A DNA stretch of 34,520 nt, taken from positions 1-34,520 of the forward strand of contig JAAVXK010000030.1 in NCBI GenBank assembly GCA_022790615.1. The letters run 5' to 3'. Made by a program: the position numbers and the translations under genes. This document shows positions 7,917 through 16,250 of the stretch, one piece after another. Every line of letters starts with the position of its first letter. The first letter of the stretch is position 1. The notes beneath the pieces are model-generated. The model was not told the origin of the DNA, did no database searches, and saw only the letters and a program-made list of their open reading frames with translations. Source of the stretch: Lachnospiraceae bacterium (GTDB lineage Bacteria > Bacillota > Clostridia > Lachnospirales > Lachnospiraceae).

Positions 7917-9059
7917 TCACACATAATCATTTATAAAAACACCCTTTTTTACACGCATTTTAGGCAGGCCGGCAGTACGTCTGCAGCCAAATATATGCGA
8001 AGCCAGTTCTCCTATGCCGACAGTAATTACATTAGAAAAATCCATATTCTCCTCGTATATCTTTTCTAAACTGCAGGTATCGCCATACCGCCACAAAAAC
8101 ATCCCGTTGTTTTCAGCAATAACCGGATCTGTAACATGTAAGATTATTTCCCCCTCGTCCACCGTGCGCATTAACGGAATCATTTTACTAATATTGAGTA
8201 TTCTCGCCATAATATACGGTCTGATTATATCATTCGTATCAGCGCCGCAGGCTGCTATTTCACTTATATCCGTCCGGTCTGTCTGATTCCGTGCGCCAAA
8301 GGCATATTCGTCATATATCTCCTCTACTGTCTCGTCATCAAAACCTATACGGTAACCGGCAATCATGCGCTCTGTTCTGACGTGCGTGCCGCTATCCGTT
8401 GTATCGTTCATTCTATCCTTCTTTTTCCCGCCCGACTTTTTTTCCTCAAAATATATGTCAATACTGCCGCCCTCCGCCTCCATAAGCGAGAACATATTTT
8501 CAAAATAACTGTTATCCCTTGTAATATATACATCGTATGATTTGCTGACATGCGCGGCTGCAAACTCAGCCAGACAGGCGATATCGGAGCGCCCCGCCCT
8601 CCTTTTTACTATGTGTTTTTCGCAAAATACACCGCCTGTTTTGTCCGTTACACATATCTTGTCCATCACACCGCCAAATCCATACTTTTCATATATGGCG
8701 GCGTTGCCTGCGGGATTGGGAATCAAATACGTAAAATAATCACTTGTTCCGTGCAGGCGCAGGTGATTAACAGCTTCTTTCATTATATGGGACATTACGC
8801 CTTTCCTTCGCCAGTCAGGCCTGGTCGCAACGCCGTATATATAATAGCAGGAAATTATCTTTGTACCGACGCAGATTCTTTTCGGTATGAGACAGAGCAT
8901 ACCGACAATCCTTCCATTTACCGTACATGTAAACACGCCGCTTTCCGGCAGAACCTTTTTATAAAAATATCGAACGTAATCGTCGCTGTCATCAAACACT
9001 TCCCTGTAAAGCGGAATAATATTCTTTTTTTCATAATCTTCTAATAACCTTACTTTCAT
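7917..9059 (-). CDS. GNAT family acetyltransferase
   Basis: This 380-residue protein has an N-terminal GNAT domain (about 1-140). The acetyl-CoA-binding motif is visible as YGVATRPDWRRKGVMSHIM, and the usual AIYEKYGFG segment follows. The C-terminal 240 residues are not a clear GNAT; in length and layout the protein resembles Eis-like acetyltransferases, which carry extra domains, but the assignment is tentative. The substrate is unknown. The ATG lies 11 bases after the stop of the DUF2156 gene, so the two form an operon; the ribosome site is weak. Nothing on the sequence points to antibiotic modification specifically. Confidence 0.82.
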   Translation of the reverse strand: MKVRLLEDYEKKNIIPLYREVFDDSDDYVRYFYKKVLPESGVFTCTVNGRIVGMLCLIPKRICVGTKIISCYYIYGVATRPDWRRKGVMSHIMKEAVNHLRLHGTSDYFTYLIPNPAGNAAIYEKYGFGGVMDKICVTDKTGGVFCEKHIVKRRAGRSDIACLAEFAAAHVSKSYDVYITRDNSYFENMFSLMEAEGGSIDIYFEEKKSGGKKKDRMNDTTDSGTHVRTERMIAGYRIGFDDETVEEIYDEYAFGARNQTDRTDISEIAACGADTNDIIRPYIMARILNISKMIPLMRTVDEGEIILHVTDPVIAENNGMFLWRYGDTCSLEKIYEENMDFSNVITVGIGELASHIFGCRRTAGLPKMRVKKGVFINDYV

Positions 9060-9070
9060 ATTACAGCGCT

Positions 9071-10018
9071 CTACCTTTGTATAATTCTGCTTTTTTCTAC
9101 CATGTAAATCGGATGATAGGACATTTTTGATTTTCTGAGACCCTCATGCCCCATATCATCCTCCCTGTTGACCTTGCCGGCATGCGGAAACACCCTTTTT
9201 AAAAATTCGCTGCTAATATAATTATACAGACCCCGTATCTGCGGATTCGCTTTCTCAACCGGTACATAGACCATATCGTCCTCCTTGATATAACATCCAA
9301 TCGAAAACGCCTCAAGTTTATCATCTATATATACCCCTCCAACATTAAACTCCAGTACGTCGCAGCAGTCGAGAACCTCTCCGATTCCGGCGGCCTCATA
9401 ATATATAAATTCCCTGCCCTCCGCATTGTCCTTCTGTTCAATCCATCTTTCCAGAAAGTCAAGAATCTCCTGCCTGTTACTGCATGTCAGCGTCCTGAAT
9501 TCATATCTTCCGGCATAATCTCTTAAAAAGGCATTGAGATGATTTTTCTTCTTATGATATTTCTTTCCTGAAAGGGTTCTAAGCTTTTCAGCGTCATATA
9601 TATAATCGTCAAAATCACGCTGTCTCTCTATGATATATTCATCCTCCGACAGATTAAGGAGTTTAAGAGCTTTCGAATCGCACAAATCAACCACAAGCTT
9701 TTTACCAAACGAATTATTATATAATTTTTTCAGCAATACAAAACAATCCTTCATATCTTCATCTTTACAAAAAGGAGTTACAGAATAATATCCGCCCGAA
9801 CCGTCCTTTGTGACAAACAAAATTCCTTTTTCCGTTCTAATATACAGCGACGGATAGCACCTGTTCCACAGAAACAGGCTGAATATATTACTGTCGCTCG
9901 TTTCCGGACGGCGCAGCATAAAGTAATGCCTTAACTCTTCATAATCGTTTACCGACGGTGATTTTAACTCATACTTTATACCGTCTACACTAACTTCCTC
10001 TCCTGCCTCAAATTTCAT
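9071..10018 (-). CDS. DUF2156 (phosphatidylglycerol lysyltransferase C-terminal-like) protein
   Basis: This 315-residue soluble protein resembles the DUF2156 domain, a double-GNAT fold found as the catalytic part of MprF-type aminoacyl-phospholipid synthases. Features include the N-terminal SNIFSLFLWNR segment, GKKYHKKKNHLNAFLRDY in the middle, and a C-terminal region with FSIGCYIKEDDMVYVPVEKANPQIRGLYNYI. No transmembrane helices are present, so it is not a whole MprF. It may use aminoacyl-tRNA or acyl-CoA, but that is inference. It is the first gene of a minus-strand pair with the GNAT gene. The ATG at 10018 follows a GAGAGG site at moderate spacing. Confidence 0.82.
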   Translation of the reverse strand: MKFEAGEEVSVDGIKYELKSPSVNDYEELRHYFMLRRPETSDSNIFSLFLWNRCYPSLYIRTEKGILFVTKDGSGGYYSVTPFCKDEDMKDCFVLLKKLYNNSFGKKLVVDLCDSKALKLLNLSEDEYIIERQRDFDDYIYDAEKLRTLSGKKYHKKKNHLNAFLRDYAGRYEFRTLTCSNRQEILDFLERWIEQKDNAEGREFIYYEAAGIGEVLDCCDVLEFNVGGVYIDDKLEAFSIGCYIKEDDMVYVPVEKANPQIRGLYNYISSEFLKRVFPHAGKVNREDDMGHEGLRKSKMSYHPIYMVEKSRIIQR

Positions 10019-10188
10019 ATAACCAGCCTCTCAATATTTTATAAATAGTCTTCCAAAAAAACATCATAATATATATGAAAAAATTTTACAATAATTATAT
10101 GAAAAGAATTTATCCGCACTATCCCAACTGAAGATAAACTGCATATATTATATAGAATATAAATAAATTGGAGTATTACAGTAAAATA

Positions 10189-10671
10189 ATGATAGACAAC
10201 AATATATTTTCAACATCCGTACTGCACGATTTTCCGGACGCCCGCGCAATTATCAAAGGAAGCGGCAAATATCCGGATATGAAAGGAATAGCAAACTTCT
10301 ACACCGCAAGATGGGGGCTTGGTATCATAATTGAGGTTGAAGTATTCGGACTTCCAAATACAAAAGAATATTCGCCTCGTTTTGTCGGAATGCACATACA
10401 CGAAAATGGAAACTGCTCAGATAATTTTGCGAATACCGGTATGCATTATAATCCTACCGGGGCTGTACACCCATACCATTTAGGTGACCTTCCTCCTCTT
10501 CTCAACTCAAACGGTTATGCGTTTACATCCTTTTTCGACAGTTTCCTTACAATCGAAGACATAGTCGGAAAATCGATAATCATTCATGAAAAATGGGATG
10601 ATTTCAAGACCCAGCCCTCCGGGGACTCCGGTGAAAAAATTGGATGCGGTGTAATCCGCTCAATGAAATAA
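10189..10671 (+). CDS. Cu/Zn superoxide dismutase-like protein, no signal peptide
   Basis: This 160-residue protein matches the Cu/Zn superoxide dismutase fold, which converts superoxide to O2 and H2O2. Metal ligands are all present by alignment with human SOD1: copper His69, His71, His133; bridging His86; zinc His94, His97, Asp100. The disulfide cysteines appear as Cys76 and Cys153 (GCGVI). Two features differ. The zinc loop between the first two zinc His residues is six residues shorter, and the active-site Arg (SOD1 Arg143) is Lys150. No signal peptide is seen, although bacterial members are usually periplasmic or secreted. The frame extends to a TTG at 10168 with no ribosome site. ATG 10189 is preferred, with GGAG 15 bases upstream, so the start is uncertain. 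Confidence 0.85.
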   Translation: MIDNNIFSTSVLHDFPDARAIIKGSGKYPDMKGIANFYTARWGLGIIIEVEVFGLPNTKEYSPRFVGMHIHENGNCSDNFANTGMHYNPTGAVHPYHLGDLPPLLNSNGYAFTSFFDSFLTIEDIVGKSIIIHEKWDDFKTQPSGDSGEKIGCGVIRSMK

Positions 10672-10693
10672 ATAGTTTCCGTCCGGCTACGCC

Positions 10694-10739
10694 AAAGACA
10701 GAGGAATCAGCCCTATACCTGCTGACATCCTCTGTCTTT
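10694..10739 (+). terminator. Hairpin terminator after the SOD-like gene
   Basis: AAAGACAGAGGA and TCCTCTGTCTTT are perfect 12-base arms, with an inner TCAGC/GCTGA stem. It begins 22 bases past the stop. The T-run after it is short. From here to 10955 (about 215 AT-rich bases) no gene or clear signal was seen. Confidence 0.7.
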
Positions 10740-10955
10740 GTAAGTTATAACTATTTACAATCTGTTCCATATTTTTTATAATGCCTGTCCGCAAAAATAT
10801 CATAAATACATTTTTCAACTACTATTATAACATCCTCAAATTACATCTCTACAACAATATGTGATTGAACTATGTTCGTACAACAGTAACACAAAAATCT
10901 ATTTTATATAATCGGACGGACATCATTAAAAATATGAAAAAGAATAAAATCTTGA

Positions 10956-11075
10956 TTATGAGTTCTCATCATCCTTTTTCTTCTGCTTGTTCTTTTTAAC
11001 CAATGCACTTACTATTGCGATACCAGCCAATGCAAAGAAAGCAATCGTAACAATCAATTCAAATTTTTCGTACAT
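10956..11075 (-). CDS. Small single-pass membrane protein, 39 residues
   Basis: This 39-residue open frame starts MYEKFELIVTIAFFALAGI, forming one hydrophobic helix (about 6-26), and ends in a very charged tail (KKNKQKKKDDENS). It has a ribosome site (AGAGGGG, about 6 bases before the ATG) and an almost ideal sigma-A promoter just upstream at 11113-11141. The family is not recognised. The predicted topology, an N-terminal helix with a cytoplasmic basic-then-acidic tail, is typical of small membrane-bound regulatory peptides, but no function can be assigned. It is monocistronic and points away from the esterase genes. Confidence 0.68.
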   Translation of the reverse strand: MYEKFELIVTIAFFALAGIAIVSALVKKNKQKKKDDENS

Positions 11076-11112
11076 TATATCCCCTCTTTCTCAGCGATGT
11101 TTTATTATGTTA

Positions 11113-11141
11113 AGTATAGCACAAAAACTATGTTCTGTAAA
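11113..11141 (-). promoter_or_regulatory. Strong sigma-A promoter for the 39-residue membrane protein
   Basis: On the minus strand TTTACA is followed after exactly 17 bases by TATACT, with TGC just before the -10 box (extended -10). The start site would give a leader of about 30 bases before the ATG at 11075. This strongly supports the small gene being real. Confidence 0.7.
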
Positions 11142-11215
11142 GGAATTTCAACCTAAATTTCTTACACAATTTCATGTACTTTTTCCCCATTTTGCTGTAA
11201 AATAATAGTTAAATA

Positions 11216-11345
11216 CCCCGCGCGTCTACGCTCCGCTTCGGTCAGCGCTAAATGAACATCCTCCGGATGTTTGGCGCCGCCAATTGCAAGCAAGCTTGCG
11301 TTTGGCTCGTTGCGTACGCGGGAATAAAGTGCTTTAACAAAGCAC
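11216..11345. repeat. Highly structured GC-rich element in the leader of the first esterase gene
   Basis: A 130-base GC-rich block in AT-rich surroundings. CCCGCG (11217-11222) pairs with CGCGGG (11317-11322) across the block. Inside are CATCC/GGATG and the palindrome GCAAGCTTGC. It ends with a perfect hairpin, GTGCTTT-aac-AAAGCAC (11329-11345), 10 bases before the ribosome site of the esterase. A spurious 62-codon open frame crosses it on the minus strand. It resembles a dispersed structured repeat. Confidence 0.55.
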
Positions 11346-11374
11346 CACAAATATAAAAAGGAGGATTTTAAACT

Positions 11375-12688
11375 ATGGCAGGTTCATACAAAGGAAAATA
11401 TATTGCTTTTTCTCTGGTTTTTAGCCTGTGCATATGCTGCTTGGCATATTCCGGTCCGGTTTCCGGCGCCGCAGCAAAAGCAAAGCTTTCCAAAAAACGA
11501 ATCTCAATTCCTGTTGGAGACAAAAAGAAAATATCTATAAAAAACAAGTCAAAAAAGGCTTCCTACTCTTTCACGTCATCCAACAAAAAAACAGCGTCGG
11601 TATCAAAAAAAGGTATCGTGACCGCAAGGAAGAAAGGAACGGCAAAGATAACCGTGCGAGAAACATTGTCAAAACGCAGGCGGCGTCTTGGCGTTGTCAA
11701 AGTTAAAGTTACGAACAACGTTGACAAACCCGGAACTGATACTTCGACCACCCCGGTAATCAACACTCCGTCACCGGCGCCTACACAATCCGTTTCATCC
11801 GCACCGCAGAGTACGCCAGAACCCACGCCTATTCCTACGGCTGCGCCGCCTACACCGACACGCGCGCCATTCATTATCGACGACCCGTCCACACCGGCAG
11901 GATTCGACGCCGCAAAAAGCGGAGTGGAATATGGAACCCTTGGCAGAATTACATACCACTCCGAGACAGTCGGCACTGACAGGCACGCAAATGTAATAAC
12001 TCCGCCGGGGTATGACCCTGATTCAGATAAAAAATATCCGGTGCTCTATCTGTTCCACGGCGGAAACGGCGATGAAAACGACTGGCTCGATGGAAAACCC
12101 GCACAGATAATCGGAAACCTTACTGCCGAGGGCCTTACCGAAGACATGATTGTAGTTATGCCCAACTGCCGCGCAAGGGAAAACGACGGCAAAAACCCTT
12201 CCGATTCACTTTCACTTGAACACCTCGGCTCATGGGGCAACTTTCTAAATGACTTCAGGGACGACCTTATGCCATATATAGCCGAAAATTACAATGTATA
12301 CACCGACCGCATGCATACAGCAGTCGCAGGGCTCTCCATGGGCGGACGTACCGCGCTGTACATTGGTTTTTCAATGCCTGCGTCTATCGCCTACATCGGA
12401 GCTTTCTCCCCGGCGTTCGGAGTCTTCGAATACGAAAACTGGGGCGTACATGAGGACGGCTACTTTACTCCTGAGACATTTACCTTTCCAGAAGAGTATA
12501 TGGAGAATACGACATGTATGATTATGAACGGAAAAAATGATTCCATGGTAAGGGATGAACCCGAGAGATATCACAACGCGCTCGTGTCAAACGGCGTTAA
12601 CCATTACTATTATCTCGTTCCCGGAGACCATGAGATGAACGTGTGGAAAAACGGACTGTATAACTTCTTGAAAGTTGTATATAAGTAA
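11375..12688 (+). CDS. Secreted CE1-type esterase with Ig-like N-terminal module
   Basis: This 437-residue secreted protein has a signal peptide (1-31), a lysine-rich bacterial Ig-like (BIG2-like) module (about 35-112), a Pro/Thr-rich linker (115-165) and a putative-esterase domain (about 172-437). The alpha/beta-hydrolase signatures are YPVLYLFHGG and the nucleophile elbow GLSMGG (Ser321); Asp389 and His419 complete a likely triad. CE1 enzymes remove acetyl or feruloyl groups from xylan, so a role in xylan de-esterification fits the nearby GH30 xylanase; the exact substrate is inference. AAGGAGG precedes the ATG at 11375, and a structured leader lies upstream. The next gene is a paralogue of equal length, 53 bases away. 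Confidence 0.88.
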   Translation: MAGSYKGKYIAFSLVFSLCICCLAYSGPVSGAAAKAKLSKKRISIPVGDKKKISIKNKSKKASYSFTSSNKKTASVSKKGIVTARKKGTAKITVRETLSKRRRRLGVVKVKVTNNVDKPGTDTSTTPVINTPSPAPTQSVSSAPQSTPEPTPIPTAAPPTPTRAPFIIDDPSTPAGFDAAKSGVEYGTLGRITYHSETVGTDRHANVITPPGYDPDSDKKYPVLYLFHGGNGDENDWLDGKPAQIIGNLTAEGLTEDMIVVMPNCRARENDGKNPSDSLSLEHLGSWGNFLNDFRDDLMPYIAENYNVYTDRMHTAVAGLSMGGRTALYIGFSMPASIAYIGAFSPAFGVFEYENWGVHEDGYFTPETFTFPEEYMENTTCMIMNGKNDSMVRDEPERYHNALVSNGVNHYYYLVPGDHEMNVWKNGLYNFLKVVYK

Positions 12689-12741
12689 AAACAACATCAG
12701 GACAAACACTTAAAAGAAATGATACGGAGGTATACTATAGA

Positions 12742-14055
12742 ATGGGAAAGAAACATATTTTTAATTCAATAGTCAGCATGTCAATGACCTGCTGCATGAT
12801 TATCGGATGCGCCGCAGCCGGCATTGCATCTGATATACATACTGCCGGCGCAGCCAGGAAGGCAAAGCCCGCCGTCAAAAAACTAAACCTTTTGGTCGGC
12901 GAAAAAAAGACAATAAAAATAAAGAAAAAGGCAAAAAAAGCCGTTTACGGTTTTAAGTCATCCAATAAAAAGGTTGCTTTAGTAAGCAAAAAGGGAGTCG
13001 TAACCGCAAAGAAGCAGGGCACGGCAAAAATTACCCTGTCAGAAAAAAAGAAAGGCGCGGCGAAAGCAAAAAAAATTGGAAAGGTAAGCGTAATTGTCTC
13101 GCCTAAAACAACCGTCACAAATAATCCTGCGCAGACGACTGCACCAGCCGGCCATACCCCGGCATCAAACCCTACTCCGACAGCTCCGCCTGCTCAGCCG
13201 ACAACCGGTCCTGTCACTACGCCTACCCCTGTGGCAACGCCTATTACATATCCCGACTCACACGAAGCGCCCGAAGGTTTCGATGCCAAACAGGACGGCG
13301 TTCCATACGGGACCGTCGAAAAGATTCAGTATTTCTCGTCAGTAACCGGAAAAAACCGTAACGCAAATATAATTCTCCCTCCGAATTACTCGGAGGAAAA
13401 GAAATATCCCGTACTATACCTTTTCCATGGAATCGGCGGAAATGAGAATGAGTGGCTAGACGGCAAACCGAACGAAATAGTCAGCAACCTGATTGCGGAC
13501 GGGCTTGCAACGGAAATGATTATGGTCATTCCAAACATTCGCGCGGGTGCGAACGACTCCTATCCGTCCAATCCTTTTTCACTGGAACACTATGCGATGT
13601 TTGACAACTTTATAAATGACTTAAGGGAATGTCTTATGCCTTATATGGAAGATCATTATCCAATCGCTTTAGGACGCGAAAATACAGCCATATGCGGGCT
13701 TTCAATGGGCGGCCGCGAGTCTCTGTATATAGGATTCAACATGCTGCCGTCCATAGGATATATAGCTGCGCTAAGTCCGGGTTACGGGGTATTTGCCTAT
13801 GAAGCCAACGGTGTCGCTGAAAAGGGACTTTTTACCGAAGAGACATTTACGATACCTGAGGATTACCGAAACAATACGTTCATTATGATTGTCAACGGAA
13901 TCAGCGAAGGCGGCGAAAATGCCCTTGGTGGAACGTGCAGCAGGGTTCTTGAGAAAAACGGCGTAAACCACTGGTTCTACACAACGCCGGGCGCGCACGA
14001 CTTTGTAACATGGAAGAACGGACTGTATAATTTTGCAAAATGTATTTTCAAATAA
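12742..14055 (+). CDS. Second secreted CE1-type esterase, tandem paralogue
   Basis: This 437-residue protein repeats the upstream gene's architecture: signal peptide (about 1-35), lysine-rich Ig-like module (about 42-118), Pro/Thr linker (about 120-172) and CE1-type esterase domain. Its catalytic domain aligns with the first copy without gaps over the last 170 residues. Ser321 (GLSMGG) and His419 (GAHDF) are conserved, but the acid position 389 is Glu (NGISE) where the first copy has Asp (NGKND). It may therefore differ in activity or specificity. It shares an operon with the first copy and has a GGAGG site about 12 bases before the ATG. Substrate, probably an acetyl or feruloyl ester of xylan, is inferred from context. 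Confidence 0.88.
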   Translation: MGKKHIFNSIVSMSMTCCMIIGCAAAGIASDIHTAGAARKAKPAVKKLNLLVGEKKTIKIKKKAKKAVYGFKSSNKKVALVSKKGVVTAKKQGTAKITLSEKKKGAAKAKKIGKVSVIVSPKTTVTNNPAQTTAPAGHTPASNPTPTAPPAQPTTGPVTTPTPVATPITYPDSHEAPEGFDAKQDGVPYGTVEKIQYFSSVTGKNRNANIILPPNYSEEKKYPVLYLFHGIGGNENEWLDGKPNEIVSNLIADGLATEMIMVIPNIRAGANDSYPSNPFSLEHYAMFDNFINDLRECLMPYMEDHYPIALGRENTAICGLSMGGRESLYIGFNMLPSIGYIAALSPGYGVFAYEANGVAEKGLFTEETFTIPEDYRNNTFIMIVNGISEGGENALGGTCSRVLEKNGVNHWFYTTPGAHDFVTWKNGLYNFAKCIFK

Positions 14056-14192
14056 TATTATAAAACCGTTTAATCATATACGGGCTATTCACACTGGTTT
14101 TATTGATTCTGTGGAAGATACACGCTGCTTGTATCAAATCAGCCTCTTAAGAACTCAAAATTTAAAGTAATAGTTTGTCAAATTATGATACA

Positions 14193-14232
14193 TAAAATGT
14201 GCTGTCACATATTATTGCGGCAGCACATTTTA
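14193..14232. terminator. Perfect 12-bp hairpin between convergent genes
   Basis: TAAAATGTGCTG and CAGCACATTTTA are perfect arms around a 16-base loop. It lies 137 bases past the second esterase stop and 51 bases past the convergent DUF3237-protein stop. It can serve both strands, although the T-run is short. Confidence 0.65.
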
Positions 14233-14283
14233 CATCTATCTGTAATTTACTAACGAAACCTTAGACTACGAAGTATATATTTT

Positions 14284-15639
14284 TTAATTATCGACAGTCC
14301 ACATATGGATTGTAAGGCCTTTTTCCCAGCTTACAGTGCCGTGTAACGGCGCCGTCTCAACCCACGCGTAATCAGGGCTGTCCGTTATTATTACCGGCTC
14401 GGTCACCATTCCATTGTCGTCAATACCGTTATTCTCAACATACACCCTGCACGGCCTGCCTGCGGCGTCCGTTCCATCAAGAATATATCTGGCAGAGAGA
14501 GATTCTACCATTCCCGGAAATTTGAGACGCGTATCAACACTGTCCGCCACCACTTTTCCATTAAAGTTATCGCACTCTCCGCGGCCCGTAAAGTGAATCA
14601 TTGTGGCGCTGCCGCTGTTCCCGGCAACCGAATCGGAAGGCCCGATGTCAATATAGAAAGTAAAAATTTCTTTAGTATAGTCCTTTGTCATATCAGGCCT
14701 TATAGGTTCTTTCGGAAGGATTTCCTCATCATTCGCTTCATTCCACATATATTTTACGACGGTATCTCCGTTTTCATCTGTAACAATTCTTCCCTCTATA
14801 TCAGCTTTCTCTATCCACGAAAGCGACGGGCTGTTCGTGAGAATAAGGGGCTTCGTTACTGTCACACCGTCATTCATAACGCCGTCGTCCTGAATGAATA
14901 TCATACATTCCCTGCCCTCGCCGTCATTTCCTTTGAGAATATATCTTGCACAGCTTGTCACTCTGCCGTCTTTATATGTCTTCCTTACATTGGAGCTTTC
15001 CTTATATACATTTCCATTGAAGTACTCTCCTGACGCCCCGCCTTCAAAGTACTGCATGTCAACTTTACATGTACTGCCTTCGACAGACGCAAGCTTCGTC
15101 TTCGACACATTCACACGAAAGAGTTCCTTCGTATACACATCAGGAGTGGATGTCGGCGCGTTAGTAGGAGTCGGAGCCGTGGTTGGAATATCCGGTAATG
15201 GCGCAGGCGTTATTACCGGAACCGGAGTCTGGGACGGCTGTACGTGAATCACCGGATTATCAGACCCAACCTGATTATTTGTTTCATTTTTTACCTTTAC
15301 TTTTACAGTTCCAATCTTTCTCGTCCTCTTTTTACCCGAAACCCTGAAAGACTCTTTCACAGTTATTTTAGCCGTACCGACTCTAACTGCGGTCACTATT
15401 CCCTTTGCATTAACCTTTGCAATTTTCTTTGCCGAGGACTGAAACGTATATTTCGCCCCCTTCTTCCTATTCTTAATTTTAATTGTTTTTTTCTGTCCCT
15501 TATTCAGCTCAAATTGCTTTGCAGACACCGACGCCCTTTTTGCAGTCCGGGCCGTATTGTCCGCCATATTGCCCATCGCCGTCGCGATGGCAGCTGCAAG
15601 AACAATGCTTAACACTTTTTTTACTGTTTTTTTAACCAT
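14284..15639 (-). CDS. Secreted protein with Ig-like module and two DUF3237 domains
   Basis: This 451-residue secreted protein has a signal peptide (about 1-30), a lysine-rich Ig-like module (about 37-117), a Pro/Thr linker (about 130-168) and two related C-terminal repeats (about 169-305 and 325-450). Each repeat has the pattern Y-T-K-E-(L/I)-F, FNG(N/K)V, ARYIL(K/D)G and a final segment before a Trp. This resembles DUF3237 (UPF0311), a small beta-barrel family of unknown function. The Ig-like module matches those of the neighbouring esterases, so it probably acts at the same surface or substrate. The two domains differ in sequence and may not be functionally equal. A GC-rich repeat lies just upstream of its start. 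Function is not assigned. Confidence 0.8.
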   Translation of the reverse strand: MVKKTVKKVLSIVLAAAIATAMGNMADNTARTAKRASVSAKQFELNKGQKKTIKIKNRKKGAKYTFQSSAKKIAKVNAKGIVTAVRVGTAKITVKESFRVSGKKRTRKIGTVKVKVKNETNNQVGSDNPVIHVQPSQTPVPVITPAPLPDIPTTAPTPTNAPTSTPDVYTKELFRVNVSKTKLASVEGSTCKVDMQYFEGGASGEYFNGNVYKESSNVRKTYKDGRVTSCARYILKGNDGEGRECMIFIQDDGVMNDGVTVTKPLILTNSPSLSWIEKADIEGRIVTDENGDTVVKYMWNEANDEEILPKEPIRPDMTKDYTKEIFTFYIDIGPSDSVAGNSGSATMIHFTGRGECDNFNGKVVADSVDTRLKFPGMVESLSARYILDGTDAAGRPCRVYVENNGIDDNGMVTEPVIITDSPDYAWVETAPLHGTVSWEKGLTIHMWTVDN

Positions 15640-15670
15640 ATTTTATCCTGCCCTCTCTCCATTGAATTAA

Positions 15671-15752
15671 GACTCCCGCTCTGCGAGATTCTCCGCCTCC
15701 GGCGGGCTGCCGCAAACAACCTATTCCACTCCGGCGGAGTGCAGTTCTCACA
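15671..15752. repeat. GC-rich hairpin repeat in the leader of the DUF3237 protein gene
   Basis: An 82-base GC-rich block just upstream of the minus-strand gene at 15639. It contains CCGCC-tcc-GGCGG and ACTCC-ggc-GGAGT hairpins. It resembles a dispersed intergenic repeat but differs in sequence from the block at 11216-11345. From 15753 to 15892 no gene was seen. Confidence 0.45.
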
Positions 15753-15892
15753 AAGTATTTTTATCTTTATATTAACACAAAACGATTAATTTTCATACCA
15801 TATATGTATGGCGCTTTTTACCCTTTTCCATATAAAAGGCCTCTTTTTCGTAAAGGCGGCCTCCATCCCCACCGGACCCGAATCTATCCTGT

Positions 15893-16159
15893 CTATCTGC
15901 GATATAACCATATCCCCAGCGCCATTTGGACAATAAGTATGACAGGAAAACCTATAACAAAATACCAGTGTTTTGTCTTGTGCCTAAACATATACATACC
16001 GCAGATAGCTCCCACGCTTCCACCGATTAAGCTTACAAAAAATAATGTCTTCTCCGGTATTCTCCACAAGTGGTGCCTGGCCTTGTACTTGTCAAGCCAC
16101 ATTATAAACAACCCGGCTATATTTATTACGATAAAATAAGCCACCATGTATTTTTCCAT
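15893..16159 (-). CDS. DUF1294 family small membrane protein
   Basis: This 88-residue protein has hydrophobic helices at about 4-20, 40-57 and 66-84. The DUF1294 signatures are clear: DKYKARHHLWRIPEKTL, GGSVGAICGMYMFRHKTKH and a following aromatic-Pro segment. DUF1294 proteins are widespread integral membrane proteins with no established biochemical function. The frame extends to a TTG at 16165, but the ATG at 16159 has an AAGGGG site at good spacing. The gene is separated by a hairpin from the gene upstream on the same strand and looks monocistronic. It seems unrelated to the polysaccharide genes around it. Confidence 0.88.
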   Translation of the reverse strand: MEKYMVAYFIVINIAGLFIMWLDKYKARHHLWRIPEKTLFFVSLIGGSVGAICGMYMFRHKTKHWYFVIGFPVILIVQMALGIWLYRR

Positions 16160-16250
16160 ATTCAAACCCCTTCACATTATTTCTTAAATTCTCAAAAATC
16201 CCCTTATTATTATGAGAAAAGTTATAACAGCGCTGTCTTCTTCCTTTATT

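Noticed and set aside
11162-11350. 62-codon minus-strand open frame
   Set aside because: It lies almost wholly inside the structured GC-rich repeat and has no ribosome site; it is probably an artefact of the repeat.
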